This document shows positions 38,051 to 48,804 of a DNA stretch of 64,000 nt, in pieces. The stretch comes from Bostrychus sinensis (lineage: Eukaryota; Chordata; Actinopteri; Gobiiformes; Eleotridae), in contig CM036251.1 of assembly GCA_020698575.1 (NCBI GenBank), positions 9,650,288 through 9,714,287 of the forward strand, given 5' to 3'. The notes beneath the pieces were generated by a model that was given only the letters and a program-made list of their open reading frames with translations, had not been told where the DNA came from and did no database searches. Position 1 is the stretch's first letter. Each line of letters begins with the position of its first letter. The position numbers were made by a program, and so were the translations under genes.

Positions 38051-38062
38051 ATTTTATTTTGT

Positions 38063-39287
38063 GCTGTGGTTCTCAAACTGTGGTCTGGCTACAACTGGTG
38101 GTACATGGGTTCTTCTGGTGGTACTCACAGGCCTGTTTTGTTCAGGTCCTGATTTAGTTAAATTTAGTGCCAGTTTTGTTCTTAATTACATCCACCTCAT
38201 AAAATATTTTGCTTTCAGTGATCTGTGATAGGGGTGGACAGAAAGCACTTGTTTACTTTTTAGCTGATATCCACTTTTATTAATTGCTATTACTCAATAA
38301 CATTGAACCCAACAATATTTTGAGTGAGTGAGGCCGCTGTGAGACCCTGTTTGCAAGCATACAGCTCTCTGTCATGGTTTTATGGTTTTAGTTGCTTCCA
38401 ACCAATAAATAGCAAGCATTCTGTCATGTGACCTCCTTCTGTCATGGTTACCGTTGCCTCTATCCAATAGGTATCCAATGTTTATCTAATTTGCCACCTA
38501 AAAATGTGGCAAAATAGGGGGTGGTGCTGTTGGGGTAAGGATTTTTATTTATTTATTTTTAAGTTTGTTTTTTTTTTTTTTTTTTTTTTATCTATATATT
38601 TTGTAAATGCAGTTGAACATGCTAATATGTGTTTATTTAAAGCTGCCAAGGAACCATGAGAGAGAACTGTATGTCCATTCATGTGGCCCGTCAACTGGTG
38701 GTTCAAAAATTATTTGGTCTGACTGCAATCAAACTGGCCTACCCCGATATACAATGACCATAGAAACAAAAACTAAACATGGACTAATCCAGGTCAAAAC
38801 TAGAACCAGCACTAAATTGTGACTAAATCCAGACTAAACCAGGTGTTATAAGAAGTGTATATAACTTCACTATATTAATTGAATGAATGAATAAAAAAAT
38901 TCTATATATATATATGCAGAAATTGTACATTTTTAAGTTAAACTACCAAATTAGTTCTACCGGTGTAAACCAAGACTAAACCAGGTCTAAACAAGGACTA
39001 AGCCTCATGTAATCTAGCACTAAACCAGGTCTAAACTAGGACTAAACCTCATGTAATCTAGCACTAAACCAGGTCTAAACCGCAGTTAAACCGACCACAC
39101 CAGGTAAAAACTAGGACTAAACCAGGATCAAACTCTAAACCAACTGTAAACCAGGACCATCCCCAACTAAAGCAGAACTAAAACACAAGAGCAGGAAAAA
39201 AAATAAATAAATCCTGAGCACCCCCAGAAGAAGCCTGCGTGCCAACAGTGGTGCACGTACCACAGTTTGAGAACCACTGTACTATAA
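38063..39287. mobile_element. hAT-like element (GGTTCTCAAACTGTGGT ends) with minisatellite
   Basis: The left TGTGGTTCTCAAACTGTGG and right CCACAGTTTGAGAACCACTG are inverted repeats, typical of hAT termini. Related ends occur at 54561/55543 and near 62293. The right half (38745-39150) is a CTAAACCAGGT array. A target duplication is not clear. Confidence 0.65.
38745..39150 (-). repeat. CTGGTTTAG minisatellite, second locus
   Basis: Units such as ACTAAACCAGGTCTAAAC are the reverse complement of the 28.5-kb array, interrupted at 38850-38980 by AT-rich sequence. Confidence 0.8.
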
Positions 39288-39299
39288 CAGTTGGTAAAC

Positions 39300-42200
39300 A
39301 TATTGAAAGTCATTATACTGTGTACACTCCAGCTTGCAGCTACTGTAGGGTTTTTTCTTATCACTGCAGGCGACATAAGAGGAGCATTTACTGGTGATGC
39401 ATTATGAAGCACAAAGCAGAGCCTGTGTCTGTGTTTTGAAGCGCTGTGTTTGTTTGAGACAGCTGACTTTGAGTAAAGAGATGAGCAGCTCAGATCTAAA
39501 GAAAGTGTGTCAGAGAGTGTAACATTTATTTAAAAGCCTTGAGTGGAGACTTTGTGTTGGAGAGGAATTCCCCTGCTCCTCTGTTTTCCCAGGACCTTTG
39601 GAAATAAGATTAACCATCACACACAGGCTACACACAAATGACACAGATTATGTTTTAGATCTTAAAGTTATATTACCAAAAATGTTGTATCTGTCCGAAA
39701 CGTTTGTATTGACTTATCTTCTTTCTCTGGAGCATATCCCCGTAACGATGGGCCTTATGTGGAGCAGAGCCTGGACAGTGGCCACTCAGACAGAGTTTAG
39801 GACAAGAACCCTTCTTAATGTAAGAGTACTTTAGATATGACCACTTTTTTTTTTTTTTTTTTTTTTTAAATAAGACATTCACAAACATATAATCCAAATA
39901 CATTTTATTTATATGAAAACTGAATGTTTGATTCCATTTTTAATTTTTAAATTAGTCCTGAAATAAGTACTGTAATCTTTTTCCAAGTTCTGATTTTAAG
40001 ACTTATTTGCTTAATTTCAGTAGCAAAATAAAAATTGAAACAAGCTTGTATCCTTTAGTTTTTAGTTTATTTGTCTTAAGTTGTTGCTTGGAAAAAAAAA
40101 AAAAAAAAAAAACTTGCTCTTAGACAAATGCTATTTTCTAAGTCCTAGATATTTTTTCTTGTATTAAGAAAAAGAAAACAAGTAAAATTCACTTGCTGCT
40201 CTGACAGATATTTGACTTGTTTCTAGTCGGCTTCTTCTAAAAACAAGTGAATTTTTTAAGTATTAAGATGATGTAGTTTTGCAGTGTGCCAGGCTTTAAA
40301 ATGGGCCATTAAGATATGAAGCACATTCAATAAGTCTATACATTCACATATCATACTTGAAGTTGTAAAAAGTGCACTATATATTCATGTTGAAACCAAA
40401 AAAAAAAAAAAAAAGATGTGCATTTTTGTTTATAACTAAACTTTGAAAGCATTAATTAAATATTGTAAAAATATTATGCATTGGACTCCACTCAAAGAGG
40501 TCATATTCAGCCGTCCCAGGGAGAATCAAACCCACAACCTTCTTCCTGAGAGGAAGGAGCATGAGCCACCCTCATTTCCTGCATTTGTTTTATTTCTCTG
40601 CCACAAAATACATTACATCAACCTTAAATCTAGAGCTTAAACTACTGTCTCTGAGTTTTTAATTCTGTGTTTCCCTTTACTTACTTTATGTCCATTTATG
40701 ATTTTATCTTGCACCATAGTCCAGGATGTGCCCCACCTCAGGCCCACAGAAACAAACCTGCAACTCCTCACAGGAATAAGTGGAAGAAAATGAATGTATA
40801 ATGTGTTGAATAAACCACTTTCTCTGTGTTATTGTAGTCAGTAATTTAATGTTGACAAGTTGTGCAAACAAATCAATAACAGCTTAATGAAACCTGAGTG
40901 ACTAAAGGTATTTTTTACAATCATTCCTTTCACTTTATTAGGGAAATGAACAGCTTTTCTGAAATAAAGAAGACATACAAGAGACATACAAAACATATTT
41001 TTTTAATGAGACCTGACTATATTGTGAATATGGGAGGGGCTATAGTCCAAAGTGTGACATCTGGGAATGACTCAGCTGTCTTTTCCCTTTTTTTCCTCCA
41101 GATTCCTGACATTGTTTCCTCCCAGTGACAGAGCCAGGATCGGAGCCAAGGCTTTTCCAGCGCTGGGATGTGAGGGAGAGGATGGGACAGGGAGAAAGAG
41201 GAAGGGTGACTCGTGTTTTCCTAATGACGTTTCTTTTTCTTTCACAGCTGGATAAATATGAGCAGTCATCTAGCGTTTTTAGATTTATGTCAGGACAGTT
41301 CTTAAATCAAAAAGAGAGTGCCCCTTGTCCCATTACAGAGAATAGGGTCAAGGTGGAGTCAGGAGCATGAATCAGAGTTTCAGTGGACTTTTCATTGCCA
41401 AGTTTGGAAGTGCATTGTGTTTGGGAAATAATGCTATATGACGTCACAGTGGTATTCTTTGCCAGAGGTGTAAATTTACTTGAGCAAATCTTTGAATGGA
41501 AAAAGTCTCTTAAAGGTCCCCTATTATGCTAAATTGAGCTTTTTTGAGCATTTAACCAAGTTATAATGTTGTTTCCTGCTCAAAAATACACCTGGAGTAG
41601 TATTGTGTTATATTTATCCTAGCGATCCTGTGCTGAAGATCTGGAAACACTCTCTCTCACAGCTCTACGTAGACATATTCTGATCATTTCAGTGCTGAAA
41701 TTGCCATCACTATGAAGCTCATTTATCTATCTGTTAGCGTCATGTTGCTAATATCTGTGCTAATTTGCCATTTTATGCTCTGTTGCCAGCAGGCAGCGAC
41801 AGACACTTATTCCAAGTGTTCGCTGCTGAGTCAAAGTAACAGCTCCCCAAAACAAGACGTTTTCCACACATTTACATTATTTGAAGTTATAAAATGTGAA
41901 ATACTAATGCAAAGATGTCCAAAACTATTTCAAAAAGCCTGAAAAAAAACAAACATAATATGGGAGTTTTGAGGAGTACTTTTTGGTTTCAATGACAAAG
42001 TGGGTAACACATTTTATCATGAAATTGCAAAGAAAAGGGGTTTCATCCAATACTTTCACTCAAGTAATACCTAGCTGAGTATTATTTTGATGTGACAATA
42101 CTTCACAGGTAAGCATAGATTTTGAGTACTTATGTGCGTATGCAGTGTTTTTGCAAAGCTTTGGTTTTTAAAGTCTATCCAGTCCCATGCTGCGCTAGTT

Positions 42201-45005
42201 TAATCTACATTTTAGACTTATAGTAAATCAGCCTTAATTTACATTTAGTTTTTTCCAAATCAAAATATTTCAATAAAACAGCACTTCACACAAAGGTAAA
42301 AACCCTCAGCACACCACTTTGATTCACATTTAGTTTATTTTCATCCAATGTTTGGAGCACACACTACATGATTTTCATAAATATTTTGGTTGCTATCTTG
42401 GTGTTAATGGCGTTTTTGTTCCTTTGAGAAAATGTATGGCTGAAGGTGAGGCTGAGGGCGGGGCCTGCGGGAATGAGAGGTGGCCCAAATGAGGACTAGA
42501 ACATGACAGAGGGGGACATGGACTGAGCTGCCTTTGTTGGACTCTCTGACTTCCCCCCTCTGGTGTTTGGTTATTGATTATTGGCAAGTTCCTAGTACTA
42601 TACATATACTGTATGTGGGGTGACCAGATGTCCCACTTTGAGCTGGGTTTAATTGTTACTGTACTGCCTTTGTAACATGTCCCATATTGTCCTGCTTTGT
42701 CCCACATGATCTGGTGATCCTAAACACAAGTTGCTCTCATTTAGTTAAGTCACTTTGTTGTGTCATTACTTCTTTTGACTTCTATCATTGACCTATACTC
42801 TGCATATTCTTTGAGCCAATAAAGCCTATTTTTGTGATATACTTTTGTCTCACTGCCTTGTCCCTAACACGCCTTTGAACCATTTCCAATCTTAAAAATA
42901 TATTCCAAGCACCCATGGGAACTTTGACCATTAAAAGAACATGCAGACATAAAAATATTTGCTTTTAAACCCAAGTGCCCTGCCCCTGAAAAAAAAAACA
43001 AAAAAAAAACTCAGACATCCATCTATTTTTCTGCTCTTAGTCCGAGATGCTCCATGACTCAGGGCTTTCTGGGAAACTGAGTCACACTGTCCCCAAAGAC
43101 TGAATAAAAACACTGAGATTTTAATATCAACAAAAGATTTGGACACAAAGCTTTTTTGAGTTTCAAATAAGCCTCCCAGGAATGATGCGACTTTTCTACA
43201 CAATATCCTGTCAATTTCTACTCCAGAAAGGAAGTTATAAACACCTTTTCTATATCTCTGAGGACGTCTGTCTCTGAGATTGTGTGTAAAAAAAGTAATT
43301 TCCTTCAGATGTGTTGGTCAGTGGAGGGATGAGACACATGGTCCGGGCCTGTTTGAGTGAGCATCTGGCATCTTAAAGCATTTCTAAGTGAAAAACCAAA
43401 TCTCCAGCTGCAGAGAGTCTTGTGTGGAGATGGCATTCCTGGACAGAGCCACGAGTTCAAAGAAGCATTTTAAGGAAGTAATTTTGAGTTTAAAAGCTGA
43501 GTGCTGCCAGGTTAAAGCAACTGTGAGAAACTTTCAGAATGTGCACCCACAGTAGACACATGCTGCTCACTATAAATAGTATCAATAAATATCTTTGTGA
43601 GGTATTTTTCATGTAAACCTGTCTTTGGGTTCTGACAGGACACTGTGCTTATCATCTTTTCAAATTTACATTATAGGAAATCTAAAAAAATGAGCAGCAT
43701 TTTGCGACAGAATTTTTTTTTTAACCTTACAGTAATGTGAAGAATTCATTAAAATAGTATTTAAGTTTTTAGGCTCTGTAATTTAAATTAAACATTGTTT
43801 CATATGTGAACATGCACCTTGATAAACTTGAGCATATTTAAGCTTATGCTTTAAAACATCAAAATAATACTCAGGTAGTAATGAAAATATTCACCTCATA
43901 CTTGAGTGAAAATGTTGGATGGAAACTTTTTTTCTTTGCAATTTCATAATAACATTTTTGACCTAGTACAGCTCGTACTGTCCTCAAAATTGGTTCATAC
44001 CCTGGACCTCTAATGACAACCCACTTTGTAACTCAAGCCAAAAATTATTTTTAGAGGTCCTTACGACACACACATTTTATAACTTAAAAAAATGTAATTT
44101 AGAGATTTTAAAAAATTAAACTTTCATTACAAATAACTGACTTGGCTTGACGAAGTGAACGGTATTTACAGTTCTTGAAATGTATAATATGTACGTATAT
44201 AACACGCTAGTTTGTAAATAACTTTTATTTCTACTTAAATGTATAAATGTAATTTTATTTACTCAAAGCACCTTGCAACACATCTCTTCCAGTTTGGCGC
44301 ATCATTTCAATATGGTTATTTCTTATATGTGCAAAAAAACAAACAAACAAAAAAACACAACATTACTACATTACAAAGCCCTTTTTTACCATATACATGA
44401 ATATTTTTTATTTATGTGATCATTTAGATGGCCACTTTAGTTCTAAGTCACAAACTTTTATACTTCTCTTTGGCTGCAGTGCATGCTTATATTGTTTAAT
44501 TGGGAAAATGCCAATTACATCAAACCTGTCTGTACTAATGAGGTTACAATTGACTTTGAACTGTGGCCCAATCAATTCAGCTCTTAATCGATTAAAAACA
44601 CTGAAAACACTTTATAAAAATCAATCAGTATTAGATTGCAGCAGACGAAACGGTTAATAATGTGACCTACTTCTGCACAGCTCCGGTCTGTGTCCTCCCC
44701 GTGAGCGCAGGCAAAAGGTGGCTGTTTGGCAGGAACAGTGGTACTGGACCAACAGAACAGCTTTGGGACAGTCCTAAAGCCAGTTCAGCAGAAGAAGCAG
44801 ACTGACTCACTCCCTCCATCGGTCCAGAGGGTGGTGTGGGTCCCGGCTGGAGCTGCTCTAAGCCTTATGTCTGTCCCACTGTGAGCAGGAGCACGGCCAA
44901 TACAGGCTGCCTTCACACTGGTTAGTCTGGCCAGCAACTCAAGTAAAAGTAGTTATATCAGAATATTATTAGTAAAATTACAAAATTGTGACTTTACACA
45001 ATGGA
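39300..45005. other. No gene seen; repeat fragments
   Basis: Contents: poly-T/A tracts near 39845, 40092 and 40398; a MITE-like segment ending TTTTGCAGTGTG at about 40286; a tRNA-like SINE head on the minus strand at 40490-40575; the TTAA MITE at 41511. 44680-44930 is GC-richer and unique but has no reading frame I recognise. Confidence 0.5.
41511..41965. mobile_element. TTAA-ended MITE (piggyBac-like), copy 2
   Basis: The left end TTAAAGGTCCCCTATTATGC is intact. The body matches 2085-2566 and the right end (GCCTGAAAAAAAAC...ATAATATGGGAG) is degenerate. Confidence 0.6.
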
Positions 45006-46172
45006 AAAGTGGGCTTTTCTGTGTGGAGTTTGCATTATCTCCCTGTGTCTGGTGGGTTTCCTCTAAAAACATGCACAAGAGGCTAATCCAGTGTTTCCCA
45101 ACCAGGGGTACAGGGACCCCGAGGGGTAAGCGAGCACATTGCAGGAGGTATTGGAGTAATATGATCATTTATAATAGTTTTGTATATTTGGCGTTCAAAG
45201 ACTAAAATAAACCTAAATCAGGACTAACCCAGGACTATAGCAAGGGGTGGGACACTAAAAAAAGGACAAAACCAGGTCTATACCAAAACTCGATCAGGAC
45301 AAAAAAGGGGCTAAAACCAGGAATAAACCAGGACAAAACCAGAAACAAATCAGAGGTAAACTAGATCTGAAGCAGGTCAAATCAGGACTAAACTAAGATT
45401 AAATCAGACTAAACCAGGACTAAGCCAGGTCCAAACCAGGACTAAACTAGGTCTGAACCAAGTCTAAACCAGGTCTAAACCAGAACTAAACCAGGTCTAA
45501 ACCAAGTCTAAACCAGGTCTAAACCAGGACTAAACCAGGTCTAAACCAAGTCTAAACCAGGTCTAAACCAAGTCTAAACCAGGTCTAAACCAGGTCTAAA
45601 CCAGGTCTAAACCAAGTCTAAACCAGGTCTAAACCAGGTCTGTCTAAACCAGGTCTAAACCAAGTCTAAACCAGGACTAAACCAGGTCTAAACCAGGTCT
45701 AAACCAAGTCTAAACCAGGACTAAACCAGGTCTAAACCAAGTCTAAACCAGGTCTAAACTGCGTAGGACTAAACCAGGTCTAAACCAGGTCTAAACCAGG
45801 ACTAAACCAGGTCTAAACCAAGTCTAAACCAGGTCTAAACTACGTAGGACTAAACCAGGTCTAAACCAGGACTAAACTGAGTCTAAACCAGGTCTAAACC
45901 AGGACTAAACTGAGTCTAAACCAGGTCAAACCAGGACTAAACTAAGACTAAACTGGGCTAAACTATGCCTAAAACCATTAATAAACTAAGACTAAACCAG
46001 GATTACGCCAGGTCCAAACCAGTACTAAATCAGGTCCCGGGGGTATACAAAAGGAGAAGGGTCCCGTGCGTTGCGCTGCTCTAAACAGGTTGCCCCAGTG
46101 GCAGTTAAAGGATGCGTCAAATGCACAGGACCAATTTTCCTACTGGGACGCTATAATCTACCTTAATCTTAT
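45006..46172 (+). repeat. SINE-like repeat split by a minisatellite-bearing insertion
   Basis: 45006-45092 and about 46060-46172 match the start and end of the copy at 2868-3142. The insert begins AGTGTTTCCCAACCAGGGGT, a hAT-like end, and consists largely of the minisatellite. The matching right terminus is not evident. Confidence 0.5.
45181..46035 (-). repeat. CTGGTTTAG minisatellite, third locus
   Basis: Dense tandem AAACCAGGTCTAAACCAAGTC and AAACCAGGACTAAACC units, more homogeneous than at 38.7 kb. No gene. Confidence 0.95.
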
Positions 46173-46286
46173 TGAGTAAAAGTAACAATTAGATTAAGTT
46201 AGTGTAAGGTTACTTAAGTAGAAGGTCCTTACTGTTGGCTGCTACTACTTCTATTACTACTGCTACTACAGTTGCCACTACTACCA

Positions 46287-46745
46287 CACTGTAAAAAAAA
46301 AAAAAAAAATGCTGTAAAAACTCAAAAACTCAAGGCAACAGGATCCCTCAAGATTTTTGAGTTTTGGGACCAAGTCAAAATCTCAAGTTTTTTGTTCACC
46401 TAACCTAACATTCATATGTCTAAAACCTTTCAATTTAAAATTTTTCTCACTGTCATTATTTTTTAACTCACCTTACAGCCAATGTACTGTCCATTGTTCA
46501 GGAAAAGTATTATTGTTTTGGTAAATTTAGTATATTTAGTTTTTAATATTATCAATAATAATACTTTTTCTGAACAAAGGAATAGAAAGTTGGCTGTAAG
46601 ATGAGTTGAAAAAAATATAGAAAGTAAAACTGAAACAAATTAGATGAACAAAAAAATATTTGTTGATAAAAATTTTGAAACGCAAAAATCTTGAGGGATC
46701 CTGTTACCTTGAGTTTTTGCAACTTTTTTTTTTTTTTTTACAGTG
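46287..46745. mobile_element. Hairpin MITE, TIR CACTGTAAAAAA
   Basis: It starts CACTGTAAAAAA and ends TTTTTTACAGTG. Inside, GGCAACAGGATCCCTCAAGA faces TCTTGAGGGATCCTGTTACC, and CTTACAGCCAATGT faces AGTTGGCTGTAAG, so most of the element is an imperfect palindrome. Confidence 0.8.
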
Positions 46746-47229
46746 CAATAAATCTACTAGCACTACCACGACTCTTCCTCCTCTTAATATGCCACTGAGC
46801 TCAAAAATAGCAAAAAAAACAAAAAAAACAAACAAACAAAAAAACAACAGACAAAAAAAAAAAAAAAAAAAAGAATTCAGATCATACTTTAAAAACATAA
46901 TTGAGTAAAAGCATCTATTGCATGGCTATCCTGGGATGTTTTCCTCACCCTGATGGAGGTCTTTTTGCATATTTGTAAAGACCACCTGCTGTAATATTGG
47001 ATTATAGAAATAAATAATGAATAATGGCATTTTCTGACGCAACAGTGGGTGGTCTCTGTGTAAAGGAACTCTACAGTTTTAGGGGAACAGCATCAATTCA
47101 CCACTGCAACAGAAAGAGCTCATAAAGTTGAAACGTGACATTAAGAAAACATGATTTGTCCAACTTATTAGCTTGTTTAGGTGTTTAGTATTGTTCTAAT
47201 GAGCACTGGAAGATAATACTGTGTGCGGC

Positions 47230-47640
47230 TTTGACCATAAAAATAGCAAAAGTGATATGAGGAACAAATTTCTTTAAAACATGGGAATTAAAGGCAGCCT
47301 AAAGAGATTGTAATTATAATCTTTGAACTTAAACATTTTTAAGACTACATCACACATTTGAAAGTCAAATGCAATATACTTTGACAATATTTAATTTAAC
47401 ATGTTGGCATATTTTAATTAATAACACATTATACTTTTTTATACTATGTTTATTTTTCCAGAGGAAAACCTTATACTCCACATTTTTCTGATTGGCTCAG
47501 AGAGATAGAACCTTTTAGCGCCAAATTAAGGTTTAATATTGCAGGTAGAATTTTTTATTCACCTGATAAAAAGCCCCAAAATGGATAAAACTGAGAAAAA
47601 TGTCAGATAGAACCTTATAATTCTAAGAGGACGAAATGTT
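47230..47640. repeat. Dispersed repeat, direct copy of 60620-61300
   Basis: GACCATAAAAATARCAAAA, AAAGAGATTGTAATTATA, GACTACATCACACATTTGAA, CCAAAATGGATAAAACTG and ATGTCAGATAGAA follow in the same order and orientation as in the 60.6-kb copy. No reading frame and no clear ends. Confidence 0.65.
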
Positions 47641-48404
47641 ATAATGACTGTTACACTGATCGTTTTGACAACTGAGTTATCTTTCGGCACAGTTCTGGAG
47701 ACATTACACAGCAATAAATATAGAGAGGACAGACTGAAATGATTTGGACATGTGCAGAGAAGGGATACCAAATATATAAATATATATATATATGGGTGAA
47801 AGGATGCTGAGGTTAGAGTTGCCAGAAAGGAGAGCTAGAGGAAGACAATAGAGGAGAGGAAGTTAGTTGCTGTGAGAGAAGAGGATGCAGAGGAAAAGGG
47901 GAACAAAAGAAGCTTATAACGTAAAGTTAAGGGTGCAAAACTGTTTATTGAAAACACAGAAACTTCCACATTGAGACCAAATGGCACATGTTGTTCATTT
48001 AGAGTGAACACGCAGACTGTTGCACAATATTTCTTGCACATTATAGACACAAACATTTTTGACATACTTATAATAGTTAATGTACTGTTATGTAGGCATT
48101 TGTTACATGGACGGCAACAAAGGTATTAAGTAAATTTCCCCATGTGTCTGTGGATTTAAGCCTATCAACAGCAAATAGTTTTAAAAAAACAGTAAAAAAA
48201 ATAAATAGGATATGCAAAGTCACCTTCATCTACATAAAACTAACAGAGCAATAAGAGACATTTTTAAAATTAAGATGAAGAGTGGATTTTTGGTGAGTGA
48301 CGAACCATCAACAAGGAGTAAATGTTGTAAATCTCAATCTTATCCAGTTAGTGTTGAATTATCTGGAGAAGAAGAAAGGAAATGCATAAAAATATAGAAA
48401 CATT

Positions 48405-48640
48405 GTGTCAAAGGTTTTGAAGCTTTTAACTATGCTATAATGTTGTTTGTGCCTCAAAACCAATACCTGCAGGCAACTAGACACCTAATCCAAGCTTACT
48501 ACACAAAGTCAAAGTTACTGCTCCCCCAAAAAAGACATTTTCCATACATATACACTTGTTATAAAATGTTCAATACTAATGTAAAAGTGTCCAAAATGTA
48601 TTTATGAAAGCCTGAAAAAAGCACAATATAGGATCTTTAA
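48405..48640. mobile_element. TTAA-ended MITE (piggyBac-like), copy 3, beside the HMG20A stop
   Basis: GAAGCTTTTAACTATGCTAT, ATAATGTTGTTTG, AATACTAATGTAAAAGTGTCC, GCCTGAAAAAAGCACAATAT and AGGATCTTTAA match the family at 2085-2566, with an internal deletion. It ends about 28 bases past the HMG20A stop on the transcript side, so it probably forms part of the 3' UTR. Confidence 0.6.
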
Positions 48641-48667
48641 TGATACTGATAAATTAGTGAATACTGA

Positions 48668-48804
48668 CTACCTGTCCAGGCGGTTGACCACGTCTCGCAC
48701 GGTGTTGATGAGATTCTCGTGGTCTTGTGGGCTGCTCAGGATGATGCTGTGCAGTTTCTTCATGTAGGAGTCAATGGTGTCAAAAGATGGAGTCTCTCCA
48801 CTGC
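48668..48804 (-). CDS. hmg20a: HMG20A exon 8 (C-terminus and stop)
   Basis: After acceptor CTTACAG it encodes GSGETPSFDTIDSYMKKLHS through INTVRDVVNRLDR and then TAG at 48670-48668. The C-terminus ends at the same residues as mammalian HMG20A, so the stop fits. The bases around the stop (GACAG|GTAGTC) also resemble a splice donor, so a further 3' exon in some transcripts cannot be excluded. Confidence 0.93.

Noticed and set aside
37638..38076. Minus-strand frames of 132 and 99 residues in the CpG-rich block
   Set aside because: Low stop density is expected in CpG-rich DNA; neither frame looks like a known protein and both cross or lie beside a strong donor-like site.
38063..39287. Exact 8-bp target duplication around this hAT-like element
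   Set aside because: The flanking eight bases do not match convincingly, so only the inverted termini are claimed.
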